Shown: positions 16,131 to 24,542, counted from the stretch's first letter. The stretch: DNA of 64,000 nucleotides from Clostridium sp. Cult1 (GCF_021655095.1 NZ_PPXW01000001.1:517402-581401); one strand, 5' to 3'. The notes: generated from the letters alone by a model not told the origin. Program-made: numbers and translations.

Positions 16131-16568
16131 ATGCTCAAAGAATTTAAAGAATTTGCAGTAAAAGGTAATGTAATTGATTTAGCAATAGGAGTTATTATTG
16201 GAGGAGCTTTTGGGAAAATAGTATCTTCTTTAGTAAATGACGTAATAATGCCTATAGTTGGTGGATTGATTGGAAATATTGATTTTACTAATTTTTTTAT
16301 TAGTCTAGATGGGAATAATTATTCAACATTACAACAAGCTAAAGATGCAGGTGCTGCTACCCTAAATTATGGTGTATTTCTAAATACCGTTATTGAATTT
16401 TTAATAATATCCTTTTCTCTATTTATAGTCATCAAGCAGATCAATAGATTTAAGAGAAAAGAAGAACAAGCTCCTATAACAACTAAAAAATGTAAATATT
16501 GTTATAGTGAAATACCTATAGAAGCTACAAGATGTCCAAATTGTACTTCAGTTTTAGAGGATAAATAG
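16131..16568 (+). CDS. mscL: Large-conductance mechanosensitive channel with C-terminal zinc ribbon
   Basis: This homopentameric membrane channel opens under membrane tension to release solutes during hypo-osmotic shock. Residues 1-110 match MscL: the amphipathic start [31 protein letters not shown], with pore helix TM1, followed by a periplasmic loop (about 50-80) and TM2 ([19 protein letters not shown]). After the usual basic RFKRKEE the protein carries an extra C-terminal domain with C121, C124, C135 and C138 (CKYC and CPNC), a zinc-ribbon that replaces the normal C-terminal helical bundle. The gene is preceded by GGGAGG and stands alone between a terminator and the patatin gene. Confidence 0.95.
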   Translation: MLKEFKEFAVKGNVIDLAIGVIIGGAFGKIVSSLVNDVIMPIVGGLIGNIDFTNFFISLDGNNYSTLQQAKDAGAATLNYGVFLNTVIEFLIISFSLFIVIKQINRFKRKEEQAPITTKKCKYCYSEIPIEATRCPNCTSVLEDK

Positions 16569-16633
16569 ATCTTAGAATATTTAGTTCCTTTATGCAAAAG
16601 TTGATAAAACTGGGGAGAAGGAGGTAAGGTTAT

Positions 16634-17827
16634 TTGTATGGGTTGGTATTAGAAGGTGGTGGAGCCAAGGGTGCCTATCATATTGGAGCTTATAAAGCAA
16701 TAATGGAAGAAGGAATTGAGATAAAAGGCATAGCAGGTACCTCTGTAGGAGCTTTGAATGGGGCCATGATAGTTCAAGGTGATTTTGAGAAGGCCTACGA
16801 AATATGGCATAATATTTCTTATTCTAAAGTTATCAATGCTAGTGAAGAAGAACTAAAAAGGATAAAAAGCGGCAAACTGAGCAAAGAAGATATTTTACTA
16901 TTGGTAGATAGTATTAAAGGGTTTTTTGTTGATAAAGGTCTGGATATAACACCTTTGAAAAATTTATTAATGGAATTAATAGATGAAGAAAAAATTAGAA
17001 GTTCAGGTAAGGACTTTGGCATAGTTTCCGTTTCATTGACGGACTTTAAGCCATTGGAGATATATATTGAAAACATTCCTTTAGGACAACTGGTAGAGTA
17101 TTTATTAGCTAGTGCTTACTTACCTGTATTTAAAACGGAAAGAATAGATGGAAAAAGATATATAGATGGGGGAATTTATAATAATTTACCTGCTAATTTA
17201 TTAAAGGATAAAGGATATAAGAATTTAATACTAGTTAGAACTCATGCTCCAGGTATCGTTAAAAAGATAGATTCCCGTGGACTAAACATTTTAACTATTT
17301 CACCTAAAGACAATTTAGGAAGGGTTTTGGATTTCGATAGAGAAACTGCCAGATATAATATTAAATTAGGTTATTATGATGGATTAAAAGTGTTGAGAGG
17401 ACTTAAAGGACATCATTACTATATTGAACCTATAAATGATGAAGATTATATTATAGATTTCTTATTTAAATTAGATGAAAAAAAGGTATTAAAGTTAAAA
17501 GAAATATTTAAAATAGAAGGGATGCCTAACAAAAGAGCAGTGTTTGAGATTCTTATCCCTAAAATAGCAACAATCTTGGGAGTGGAAAAAGAATCAGATT
17601 ATGAAGATATCTTTATATTATTATTAGATAGATTAGCAGAGATCTATGAGATAGAAAGGTTTAAGATTTACTCATACCATGAATTATTAAACTTGATAAA
17701 ACAAAGTTTAAGATCAGAGGAGAATGAAAAAGTTGGGATAGTAAATAGAATAATAGAAAAAGTGGATTTATTATCTTTTTTTACTAAAGATGAGATTATT
17801 AAAGAGGTTGGTAAAATTTTATTCTAA
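16634..17827 (+). CDS. Patatin-like phospholipase family protein
   Basis: This is a 397-residue lipid acyl hydrolase-type protein. The oxyanion motif GGGAKGAYHIGA, the nucleophile elbow GTSVG (Ser) and the catalytic Asp in YIDGGIYNNLP form a complete Ser-Asp dyad in the first 200 residues. The C-terminal half (from about 230) is helical and lacks a recognised domain. No signal peptide is visible, so the protein is probably cytoplasmic or peripheral to the membrane. The start is a TTG at 16634 (MYGLVLEGGGAKG) with AGGAGG upstream; a nearby ATG is out of frame. The substrate is unknown. The AT-rich 240 bp that follow hold the cold-shock leader. Confidence 0.9.
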   Translation: MYGLVLEGGGAKGAYHIGAYKAIMEEGIEIKGIAGTSVGALNGAMIVQGDFEKAYEIWHNISYSKVINASEEELKRIKSGKLSKEDILLLVDSIKGFFVDKGLDITPLKNLLMELIDEEKIRSSGKDFGIVSVSLTDFKPLEIYIENIPLGQLVEYLLASAYLPVFKTERIDGKRYIDGGIYNNLPANLLKDKGYKNLILVRTHAPGIVKKIDSRGLNILTISPKDNLGRVLDFDRETARYNIKLGYYDGLKVLRGLKGHHYYIEPINDEDYIIDFLFKLDEKKVLKLKEIFKIEGMPNKRAVFEILIPKIATILGVEKESDYEDIFILLLDRLAEIYEIERFKIYSYHELLNLIKQSLRSEENEKVGIVNRIIEKVDLLSFFTKDEIIKEVGKILF

Positions 17828-17970
17828 CCTTTATCCTTAATCAATGTTTCAAGCAAAAATATATATTAAATACTAGTTGCTATTTTTTAGAATACGGGTT
17901 ATAATAAATTGAAACTTTAATTCATCAGTAACATTTTATTTTAAATATTGTCTAACAGAAATTGGTTTAA

Positions 17971-18017
17971 AGAAATAAGATTTAAATAGATTATTTAATC
18001 TCCAAATCTTTATTTCT
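17971..18017 (+). promoter_or_regulatory. Hairpin in the cold-shock gene leader
   Basis: AGAAATAAGATTTA (17971-17984) and AAATCTTTATTTCT (18004-18017) can pair apart from one bulge, upstream of the csp ribosome site TGGAGG. Cold-shock mRNAs often have structured leaders. Whether this one responds to temperature is unknown. Confidence 0.35.
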
Positions 18018-18067
18018 TATTAAGGCCCTGTGAATTAAAGGAAATAAATTTTTGGAGGTAATTAAGA

Positions 18068-18271
18068 ATGACTAACGGTACAGTTAAATGGTTTAACTCA
18101 GAAAAAGGTTTTGGATTTATTCAAACTGAAGAAGGAAATGATGTATTCGTACATTTTTCTCAAATTAACAAACAAGGATTCAAAACTTTAGAAGAAGGGG
18201 AAGCAGTATCCTTTAGAATAGTTGAAGGACAAAAAGGCCCTCAAGCAGAAGACGTTACACCAATTAAATAA
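18068..18271 (+). CDS. Cold shock protein (CspA family)
   Basis: This 67-residue single-domain nucleic-acid chaperone melts RNA secondary structure at low temperature. The five-stranded OB fold carries RNP1 (KGFGFIQ) and RNP2 (VFVHFS). The acidic C-terminus [15 protein letters not shown] is typical. It is preceded by TTGGAGG and a long leader of about 200 bp with potential structure, and followed by a strong terminator, so it is monocistronic. The high similarity to clostridial and Bacillus Csp proteins leaves little doubt of family. Which paralogue it represents cannot be said. Confidence 0.97.
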   Translation: MTNGTVKWFNSEKGFGFIQTEEGNDVFVHFSQINKQGFKTLEEGEAVSFRIVEGQKGPQAEDVTPIK

Positions 18272-18280
18272 TTAAGTAAT

Positions 18281-18316
18281 AAAAACCCTAAAGCCATTGG
18301 CTTTAGGGTTTTTAAA
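18281..18316 (+). terminator. Terminator of the csp gene
   Basis: A perfect 15-bp stem AAAAACCCTAAAGCC/GGCTTTAGGGTTTTT with a 3-nt loop. Confidence 0.88.
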
Positions 18317-18372
18317 TAAATGGTAATAAGTTCTCGCTTATGCTATTAGGGGCAAAAATGGAAACTTATTAT

Positions 18373-18391
18373 GATAACGATAATTGCTATC
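18373..18391. promoter_or_regulatory. Fur/PerR-type operator upstream of the peroxiredoxin
   Basis: GATAACGATAATTGCTATC matches the classical 19-bp Fur box at 15 of 19 positions by my count and lies in a wider dyad ATGATA...TATCAT (18371-18393). It lies 80 bp upstream of the peroxiredoxin start codon. PerR, which uses a similar box, is the likelier regulator of a peroxide-detoxifying gene. Confidence 0.55.
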
Positions 18392-18470
18392 ATTATATGT
18401 TTAAAAAATTAATTATTGGATATAAATAAGATAGTTACAAAAGAATAGACTTATATATAGGAGGTAAGAA

Positions 18471-18992
18471 ATGGAAAGGTTAGTAGGAAGAAAAGCACCA
18501 GATTTTATAATGAATGCTTGTGAAGGGGACGGAAGTGACTTTTGTAAAATTGGGTTAAAGGATTATGAAGGCAAATGGTTAGTTATGTTCTTCTACCCAT
18601 TGGATTTTACATTCGTATGTCCTACAGAAATTACAGGATATAGTAAGAGATATGAAGATTTTAAAAAAGAAAATGCAGAAGTACTTGCTATAAGTGTGGA
18701 TAGTGAACATTCCCATAAGGCTTGGATTAATTCAAGTCTAGGAAAAATTAATTTCCCAATAGCATCAGATATGACAAAGAAGGTTGCAAAAGATTATGGA
18801 GTATTAATTGAAGAAGAAGGCGTTGCTCTAAGGGGGCTATTTATAATTGATCCAGAAGGCATTGTTAGATATTCTGTAGTACATGATCTAAATGTGGGAA
18901 GATCTGTTGACGAAACATTAAGGGTGTTAAGGGCACTTAAAACAGGGGGGCTTTGTCCAGTAGATTGGGATGAAGGAGAAGCTCTGTTATAA
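18471..18992 (+). CDS. 2-Cys peroxiredoxin (AhpC/Prx1 type)
   Basis: This 173-residue thiol peroxidase reduces hydrogen peroxide, organic peroxides or peroxynitrite. The peroxidatic cysteine C50 is in DFTFVCPTEI, and the resolving cysteine C162 in GGLCPVDW near the C-terminus marks a typical 2-Cys enzyme acting as an obligate dimer. The N-terminal VGRKAPDF is the family start. A slightly unusual insertion with two extra cysteines (C17 and C25) sits between strands 1 and 2. An AGGAGG precedes the ATG. A Fur/PerR-like box lies upstream, consistent with peroxide or iron control. No dedicated AhpF-type reductase adjoins, so reduction is probably by thioredoxin or a rubredoxin-type system elsewhere. 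Confidence 0.95.
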   Translation: MERLVGRKAPDFIMNACEGDGSDFCKIGLKDYEGKWLVMFFYPLDFTFVCPTEITGYSKRYEDFKKENAEVLAISVDSEHSHKAWINSSLGKINFPIASDMTKKVAKDYGVLIEEEGVALRGLFIIDPEGIVRYSVVHDLNVGRSVDETLRVLRALKTGGLCPVDWDEGEALL

Positions 18993-18999
18993 TATAAAA

Positions 19000-19031
19000 A
19001 GGCGGTCATGTATGACCGCTTAAATTTTTTA
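19000..19031 (+). terminator. Terminator of the peroxiredoxin gene
   Basis: Stem GCGGTCAT/ATGACCGC (19002-19009 with 19012-19019) followed by TTAAATTTTTT. Confidence 0.8.
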
Positions 19032-19044
19032 TGGGGGTATATCT

Positions 19045-19656
19045 ATGGATATAGAAGATATTATTAATAAGATAAAGGAAAGAAGAGTAGAACCATTGGA
19101 GGTCAAACAAAAATATGCAGTTCTTATTCCTTTAATAGAGAATAAGGGAAAATGGGAAATAATATATGAGCTAAGAGCTAAAGATTTAAAAAGACAACCT
19201 GGAGAAATATCTTTTCCAGGAGGACAAGTAGAAAAAGATGAAACTTATAGTGAAGCAGCCATAAGGGAAACTATGGAAGAACTTAATATTGAGAAAGAAA
19301 ATATAAATATAATAGGAGAATTAGATTATCTTGTTTCCCATGCGAATACAGTAATCCATTCTTTTTTAGCCACAATTCACAATATAGATGTGGATAAGAT
19401 TATACCAAATAAGGATGAGGTAGATCATATATTCACAGTTCCTATAAATTTTTTTATTAATAATGAGCCAAATCTATATTATATAGATTTGCATCCAGCT
19501 ATAAGTGAGGATTTCCCATATAATCTAATACCTAATGGGAAAAATTATAATTGGCGGTTTGATAAACATTCAGTCTATTTTTATAATTATAATGATTATA
19601 TAATCTGGGGTTATACTGCTAAGATGACTAAGCATTTCATAGATTTAATAAAATGA
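19045..19656 (+). CDS. Nudix hydrolase, CoA pyrophosphatase-like
   Basis: This 203-residue Nudix enzyme hydrolyses nucleoside diphosphates linked to another moiety. The Nudix box GGQVEKDETYSEAAIRETMEEL is intact with its metal-binding RExxEE equivalent (RETMEEL). Just upstream, LKRQPGEISFPGG matches the UPF0035-type signature that distinguishes CoA pyrophosphatases (NudL/YeaB/PCD1), which cleave CoA to 4'-phosphopantetheine and 3',5'-ADP. A simple ribosome site (TGGGGG) precedes the ATG. It is probably monocistronic, with a 19-bp-stem terminator overlapping its stop. The substrate is inferred from motif only. Confidence 0.88.
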   Translation: MDIEDIINKIKERRVEPLEVKQKYAVLIPLIENKGKWEIIYELRAKDLKRQPGEISFPGGQVEKDETYSEAAIRETMEELNIEKENINIIGELDYLVSHANTVIHSFLATIHNIDVDKIIPNKDEVDHIFTVPINFFINNEPNLYYIDLHPAISEDFPYNLIPNGKNYNWRFDKHSVYFYNYNDYIIWGYTAKMTKHFIDLIK

Positions 19657-19693
19657 GTTCTCTTTTGGCATGAAGCCAAAAGAGAACTCATTT
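19651..19693. terminator. Bidirectional terminator between Nudix and MATE genes
   Basis: A perfect 19-bp stem (19651-19669 with 19675-19693), 5-nt loop, between convergent genes. Confidence 0.88.
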
Positions 19694-19696
19694 GTT

Positions 19697-21091
19697 TTAC
19701 CTTTCTTCGATCATCCTATTATTTATGTGAATACCATTATTTAATTCTTTTAAATCCTTTATCAAAAATAAAGCGGTTACAATTGATGCAGTCAGATCCG
19801 ATACTGGACCTGCTAACCATACTCCTGTTAGACCAAAAAACCTTGGTAAAATCAATAGGGCTGGTATTAGAACTAACACTTGCCTAGATAGGCTTAAAAA
19901 GGCAGATTGCTTAGGTTTGCCAGTAGCTTGAAAATAATTGGAACTAACTATTTGGAAACCTATAATAGGTAACATAGCTAAATAAATCTTTAATCCCTTA
20001 ATACCAACATCTGCTATCTTATCCATCTCAGGTCCTTTTTCTAAAAACATACCAAATAACCTATGGGGTATTGTCTGAGTAATTAGGAAACCTAAAGTTA
20101 ATACGGCAGTTGCAGCCATTATTGCTTTTTTTAGAGCTTCTTTTACCCTTGTATATTTTTTTGCACCATAGTTAAAACCGATAATAGGTTGAGCTCCTTG
20201 ATTTATACCAAAGACTGGCATAAGTATTAGCATAGTAATACTATGGATAACTCCCATGCTTGAAACAGCAATGTCTCCCCCATAAGTATTTAAACTATTA
20301 TTTAAAATAGCTGTTACTAAACTAGCAGCTAATTGCATACTAAAAGGTGCAAAACCAATGGAAAAAATACTTTTAATAATATTCTTTCTCAATTTCATAT
20401 TTTCTTTTTTTAAATTCAACATACTTCTACTACCAAAGAAATAACTGAGAACCCAAATGGCAGAAACTGCTTGAGAAATAATAGTAGCTAATGCTGCCCC
20501 TTTTATTCCCATATTGAATATAAATATGAATATATAATCTAATATTATATTAAGGATTGCTCCAATTAGCATGGTAACCATTGCAATTTTTGGATTACCT
20601 TCTCCTCTAATAAAAGCGTTAATTCCAAAGCCTACAGCTTGGAAAGGTGCTCCTATAAGGATTATAGACATATAATCTACAGCATGAGGCAGTATGGTTT
20701 CACTTGCACCAAAAATTTTAAGTAATGGTTCAATAAAAATTAGGCCTGAAATACTAAGCGTTATTGAAATAATGAATAATAATACTAGAGCATTTCCTAA
20801 GATTTTTTCTGCTTCATCTTTCTTACCTTCTCCTAATCTTATAGATGATAAGGAATTTCCACCAAATCCTATTAGCATACCAAAGGCCATAAGAATTAAA
20901 GCAACAGGTGAAGTGACAAATATAGCACCAATTCCTATGCTGCCTACTCCCTTACCTATGAATATTCGGTCTACTATATTATATAATGCATTTACTAACA
21001 TACCTACTATAGCAGGTATAGAAAACTTCAAAAGAAGTTTACCAATTTCTTCTTCACCTAAAAATTTTGATCTTTCATTTCTTTCATTCAT
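19697..21091 (-). CDS. MATE-family efflux transporter (MepA-like)
   Basis: This 464-residue exporter has about 12 transmembrane helices. MepA-type features include GEEEIGKLLLKFSIPAIVGMLVNALYNIVDRIFIGKGVG at the N-terminus and the repeated FGINQGAQPIIGFNYGA in the second half. These proteins export cationic drugs in exchange for Na+ or H+. Its start codon overlaps the stop of the upstream MarR gene by one base (TAATG), so the two are translationally coupled, exactly as in mepRA-like operons. It should be repressed by that MarR protein through the palindromic operator at 21567-21601. Substrate unknown. It ends at a strong bidirectional terminator. Confidence 0.94.
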   Translation of the reverse strand: MNERNERSKFLGEEEIGKLLLKFSIPAIVGMLVNALYNIVDRIFIGKGVGSIGIGAIFVTSPVALILMAFGMLIGFGGNSLSSIRLGEGKKDEAEKILGNALVLLFIISITLSISGLIFIEPLLKIFGASETILPHAVDYMSIILIGAPFQAVGFGINAFIRGEGNPKIAMVTMLIGAILNIILDYIFIFIFNMGIKGAALATIISQAVSAIWVLSYFFGSRSMLNLKKENMKLRKNIIKSIFSIGFAPFSMQLAASLVTAILNNSLNTYGGDIAVSSMGVIHSITMLILMPVFGINQGAQPIIGFNYGAKKYTRVKEALKKAIMAATAVLTLGFLITQTIPHRLFGMFLEKGPEMDKIADVGIKGLKIYLAMLPIIGFQIVSSNYFQATGKPKQSAFLSLSRQVLVLIPALLILPRFFGLTGVWLAGPVSDLTASIVTALFLIKDLKELNNGIHINNRMIEER

Positions 21092-21543
21092 TAATCATCC
21101 CTCACTTTTTCCAATATTTCTACGATGGTTTTTAAACTTTCATTAAATTTATTGATTTCTACTTCAGAAAGAATATGAAAAAGTTCTTCTATTCGTTTAT
21201 TAAACTCTTCTTCTTGTTTTGCATAATATTGTTTACCTTCTTCGGATAATTTAATAATAGTCTTTCTTTTATCTCTTGGATCATCTTCCCTATATACTAG
21301 ATTCATATTTTCCATAGAATCAATTAAAGTGGTAATGCTGCCTTTTTCCATGTCCATACATTTTCCTAATATAGTGGGAGTGATTTCTCTAGTTTTACCA
21401 AGAATCATTATTGCCCTTACTTGGTTTTTAGTACAGCAGTATATATCATCCTTTACCTTTTTAAAGGTTGGAGTAAACAATCTATGAAATAATGACATAA
21501 ATTTAACTAAACCATATCTAATATCTATAATAGTATTATCCAT
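21091..21543 (-). CDS. MarR-family transcriptional regulator
   Basis: This 150-residue winged-helix repressor has its recognition region at about residues 55-100: ITPTILGKCMDMEKGSITTLIDSMENMNLVYREDDPRDKRKTII, with the family DxRxxx wing motif DPRDKR. The N- and C-terminal helices form the dimer interface. It is the first gene of a two-gene operon with a MATE exporter. Its own promoter carries a perfect 35-bp palindrome right after the -10 box, so it most likely represses itself and the exporter until a ligand binds. An AGGTGA ribosome site precedes the ATG. Cysteines C36 and C37 (YCCTK) and C62 could allow thiol sensing, but this is speculation. Confidence 0.92.
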   Translation of the reverse strand: MDNTIIDIRYGLVKFMSLFHRLFTPTFKKVKDDIYCCTKNQVRAIMILGKTREITPTILGKCMDMEKGSITTLIDSMENMNLVYREDDPRDKRKTIIKLSEEGKQYYAKQEEEFNKRIEELFHILSEVEINKFNESLKTIVEILEKVRDD

Positions 21544-21566
21544 ATATATTCACCTCAAACAAAAAA

Positions 21567-21601
21567 GTAGTTAGAATTCTAATAATTAGAATTCTAACTA
21601 C
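21567..21601. promoter_or_regulatory. Palindromic double operator for the MarR/MATE operon
   Basis: This is a perfect 35-bp palindrome (17-bp arms, centre at 21584). It contains two copies of the self-complementary 12-mer TTAGAATTCTAA (21571-21582 and 21586-21597), 15 bp apart. It starts immediately downstream of the -10 box of the marR promoter, so bound repressor dimers would block initiation. On the minus strand the palindrome is followed by a T-run, so the RNA could also terminate transcription coming from the CAP gene. Confidence 0.8.
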
Positions 21602-21603
21602 TA

Positions 21604-21632
21604 ATTTTATACTTTTACTATCTTAAAGTCAA
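21604..21632 (-). promoter_or_regulatory. Sigma-A promoter of the MarR/MATE operon
   Basis: Reading leftward: TTGACT (complement of 21627-21632), 17 bp, TAAAAT (complement of 21604-21609). It abuts the palindromic operator. Confidence 0.78.
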
Positions 21633-21635
21633 GGG

Positions 21636-22397
21636 CTAATTTGTGAACATCTGAGTCCAATAGGTAGTACCATTAGCTTTAACATAACCAACCCCAATAG
21701 TTCCGAAGCTTGGATTAAGTATATTTGCCCTATGACCTGATGAATTCATCCAGCCGTTGACTACAGATTTAGCACTGGAATACCCTTTAGCAATGTTTTC
21801 GCCAGCCGTCTTGTATTGAATGCCAAAGCTTCTCATCATACTAAAGGGATCTCCATATGTAGGAGAAGTATGACTAAAATAATTTTTATTGGCCATGTCT
21901 TGGGATTTTGCTCTAGCTACCTTAGATAATTCTTCACTATAGGCTAATGGATTTAGTCCAGCTTTTTCTCTTTCTATATTTACAAGTCTTACCACTTCTC
22001 TTTCTATCGAAGTATTTGCTCCTACTTCGACTTCAGTAGCAGGATTACTTGGTTTTGTTTCAGGAGTTTTATTGCTGTTGTTCTTACTGTTATCTATATC
22101 TGAATCTGGAGTTTTTACATCTTCCACAGGAGTTTCAGGTTTTGTTGGCGTATTTGTGTTATTATTATCCCAATATTTTGGAGTTAATCTAATAATTACA
22201 TTACTGTACCTATTTTTTAAATAATTATTAGAGTAATTATTGTAAGTAATAACATAACCCTCTCTACTCTGTTCACTGTTATAGGATCTATAATTGGTAT
22301 TACCCTTATAGTTTATACTTGCAGCTTGTCCTATTGATGTTGATAAAAGCATAGTTGCAGCTAATGAAAGTAATACTTTTTTACCATTTTTATTCAT
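21636..22397 (-). CDS. Secreted CAP-domain (SCP/PR-1, YkwD-like) protein
   Basis: This is a 253-residue exported protein. Residues 1-25 form a signal peptide (KKVLLSLAATMLLSTSIGQAAS, cleavage likely after GQA). A low-complexity Asn/Ser/Thr/Pro linker follows (about 70-130). The C-terminal 120 residues are a CAP domain: VVRLVNIEREKAGLNPLAYSEELSKVARAKSQDM, the HTSPTYGDPFSMM segment, GENIAKGY and GHRANILNPSFGTIGVGY. Bacterial members are often associated with the spore or cell surface, but their activity is unknown. The gene lies upstream of the MarR/MATE operon on the same strand but is separated from it by a promoter and operator. A ribosome site GGAGG precedes the ATG. Confidence 0.92.
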   Translation of the reverse strand: MNKNGKKVLLSLAATMLLSTSIGQAASINYKGNTNYRSYNSEQSREGYVITYNNYSNNYLKNRYSNVIIRLTPKYWDNNNTNTPTKPETPVEDVKTPDSDIDNSKNNSNKTPETKPSNPATEVEVGANTSIEREVVRLVNIEREKAGLNPLAYSEELSKVARAKSQDMANKNYFSHTSPTYGDPFSMMRSFGIQYKTAGENIAKGYSSAKSVVNGWMNSSGHRANILNPSFGTIGVGYVKANGTTYWTQMFTN

Positions 22398-22540
22398 ATT
22401 ATATCCTCCTTATTATTTAGATTCGATCCGGCCCCCTTTCATATTTCTTATTTTTTAAAAGTATAACATTAAATTTCTATTAAATAAATACTCAATAGAT
22501 GGTAGGTCAACATAATATTGGAATTGATGTGAAAATAAAA

Positions 22541-22595
22541 GAGGGGCTACCTCAAAGTGAATTTACTTAACCATTTTTGAGATAGCCTCCTTTAC
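22541..22595 (-). terminator. Terminator of tyrS
   Basis: On the minus strand GGAGGCTATCTCAAA pairs with TTTGAGGTAGCCCCTC (one bulge) and is followed by TTTTATTTT. The remaining gap up to the CAP gene start is AT-rich with no other gene seen. Confidence 0.75.
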
Positions 22596-22610
22596 CTAAT
22601 CTATATTGCA

Positions 22611-23837
22611 TTATTTTATTCTTATTTGATGATATACTTTCTTACCTTTTCTAATAAGGACTTTACCGTCTTTAAAGTCATCTAAGGTAATGATTCTATC
22701 TATGTCTTCAACTTTTACATCATCTATAGATATTCCACCTTGTTCTATAAGTCTTCTACCTTCGCTATTGGATTTAGTAAGACCTACATTTTTTAATAAA
22801 TCTAATATTCCTATACCTTTTTCAAATACACTCTTGTTAAATTCTGTGAAGGGTATAGAACCTTCCTCTTTAGAGCCAGCAAATAATGCTCTAGATGCTT
22901 TTTGTGCTTTAATAGCTTCTTCTTCCCCGTGGACCATTTTGGTTACTTCAAAAGCTAGGATTTCTTTTGCTTTATTGATTTCAGCACCTTCTAATCCTCC
23001 TAGCCTTTTTACCTCATTCATAGGTAAGAAGGTCAATAGACTTAAGAACTTTTCTACATCTCTATCATCAGAATTTCTTAGGTATTGGTAAAATTCATAA
23101 GGAGATGTTTTTTTAGGGTCTAACCATATAGTACCAGCTGCAGTTTTACCCATTTTAATTCCTGCGGCAGTGGAGAGTAACTTGAAGGTCATAGCATAGA
23201 CTTTGTCTCCTTCCAGCTTTCTTACTAACTCATATCCTCCTAATATATTGGACCATTGGTCGCTACCCCCTACTTGGAGGCGACAATTATAATCCCTATA
23301 TAGTTTTAAATAGTCATAGGATTGCATCAACATATAGCTAAATTCAAAGAAGGTTAGTCCTTGCTCTAATCTATTTTTATAGCAATCAAAGGTCAGCATT
23401 CTATTTACAGAAAAATGGACCCCAACTTCTCTCATGAATTCTAGGAAATTCAAATTTAATAACCAATCTGCATTATTAACTAGTATAGCTTTATTATCAT
23501 TAAAATCGATGAACCTTGAAAGTTGTTCTTTAAATTTTGAAGCGTTGTGATCAATCATTTCTTTAGTTAGCATTTTTCTCATATCAGTTCTTCCGGAAGG
23601 GTCTCCTACCATGGTAGTTCCACCGCCTAGTAAAGCAATAGGTCTATGTCCAGCTCTTTGCATATGCATCATTACCATTATTTGAATAAAATGACCTAAA
23701 GTCAAGCTATCAGCAGTGGCATCAAATCCAACATAAAAGGTTACAGACTCCTTATCTAAAAGTTCCTTTAGTTCTTCTTCATAGGTTACCTGATCGATAT
23801 AACCTCTTTCCTGTAATACATCAAATACATTAGCCAT
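22611..23837 (-). CDS. tyrS: Tyrosyl-tRNA synthetase
   Basis: This class I aminoacyl-tRNA synthetase charges tRNA-Tyr in the cytoplasm (408 residues). Motifs are the HIGH equivalent (GHFIQIM in [39 protein letters not shown]), the tyrosine-binding [13 protein letters not shown] and the KMSKS equivalent [10 protein letters not shown]. The C-terminal S4-type RNA-binding domain covers about residues 345-408 ([19 protein letters not shown]). KMGKT and HFIQ forms occur in the TyrZ/second TyrRS subgroup. A T-box leader with a tyrosine specifier precedes the gene, and an AGGAGG ribosome site lies 7 nt before the ATG. Expression should rise when tRNA-Tyr is uncharged. Confidence 0.97.
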   Translation of the reverse strand: MANVFDVLQERGYIDQVTYEEELKELLDKESVTFYVGFDATADSLTLGHFIQIMVMMHMQRAGHRPIALLGGGTTMVGDPSGRTDMRKMLTKEMIDHNASKFKEQLSRFIDFNDNKAILVNNADWLLNLNFLEFMREVGVHFSVNRMLTFDCYKNRLEQGLTFFEFSYMLMQSYDYLKLYRDYNCRLQVGGSDQWSNILGGYELVRKLEGDKVYAMTFKLLSTAAGIKMGKTAAGTIWLDPKKTSPYEFYQYLRNSDDRDVEKFLSLLTFLPMNEVKRLGGLEGAEINKAKEILAFEVTKMVHGEEEAIKAQKASRALFAGSKEEGSIPFTEFNKSVFEKGIGILDLLKNVGLTKSNSEGRRLIEQGGISIDDVKVEDIDRIITLDDFKDGKVLIRKGKKVYHQIRIK

Positions 23838-23879
23838 TATATAACCTCCTAAAAATTACATTAATTTTTATTTTCATTA

Positions 23880-24097
23880 AAAAAGGGCATCTTCTCCTAA
23901 AAGGACGAGAAGACACCCGTGGTACCACCTTAATTTGCATAAAGCCTCTAATCACGTAACGTGTGATAATCGCAATAGTTTCCTATTGAAACTTTGGATT
24001 CGTAATTCACTCTATTATTAGGTTATAGATCTCTCACCAATGATCTATTCTCTGTATTTTAACCATAATAGGCTACTATTATCCGTCATCGTTTTAT
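23880..24097 (-). promoter_or_regulatory. T-box riboswitch, tyrosine-specific
   Basis: On the minus strand the core AAGGTGGTACCACG is at about 23918-23931. It is followed by a terminator stem (23885-23897 with 23903-23918) and T-run in front of tyrS. Stem I carries GTGAATTACGAA, where TAC (complement of 24002-24004), a Tyr codon, sits at the specifier position. Specifier and downstream gene agree. Confidence 0.93.
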
Positions 24098-24164
24098 ATT
24101 GATTTTAAATGTATATTAATATATAAACCACTTATTGTCAAGGGGAAAAGAAAAAGAGGACTTA

Positions 24165-24542
24165 CTAGTCCTCTACTATTAATTCTACACTATTTTCCCA
24201 TAGACCATGGATATTACAATAGCTTGTAGCATGAAGAGTTCCGGATTTTTCAACCTTAAACTTAGCCGATACATAAGGCTCTGTAAATGCACCGTGTTCT
24301 CCATGACTATTAAAATTATAACTACCTATTTCTACTGGGAAATTACTTCCTTCTGGGTGGAAATAAAGCTTAATCCATGCTATGTAATGCTCTTGAGTAT
24401 TTGGATGAGCAATTTCTTCACCAATGTTAAGGTTAACTTCTACTAAATCTCCCTTTTTAACTTTTTCAGGTGCATGAATAACAGGCACATGTTTTTCACC
24501 TTTCCAATCTCCACTTTGATATAACTTTCCTATGCTTTTCAT
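24165..24542 (-). CDS. Superoxide reductase (neelaredoxin-type, class II)
   Basis: This 125-residue iron enzyme reduces superoxide to hydrogen peroxide without making oxygen, a typical anaerobe defence. The Fe(His)4(Cys) ligands are visible: H18 in GEKHVPVIH, H46 and H52 in AHPNTQEHYIAW, and C109 and H112 in YCNIHGLW. The catalytic Glu/Lys pair is E16-K17. The N-terminal desulforedoxin domain of class I enzymes is absent. The peroxide produced could be removed by the peroxiredoxin at 18471-18992. The gene is alone on the minus strand with a GGAGG ribosome site, divergent from the rRNA methyltransferase gene. Confidence 0.95.
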   Translation of the reverse strand: MKSIGKLYQSGDWKGEKHVPVIHAPEKVKKGDLVEVNLNIGEEIAHPNTQEHYIAWIKLYFHPEGSNFPVEIGSYNFNSHGEHGAFTEPYVSAKFKVEKSGTLHATSYCNIHGLWENSVELIVED

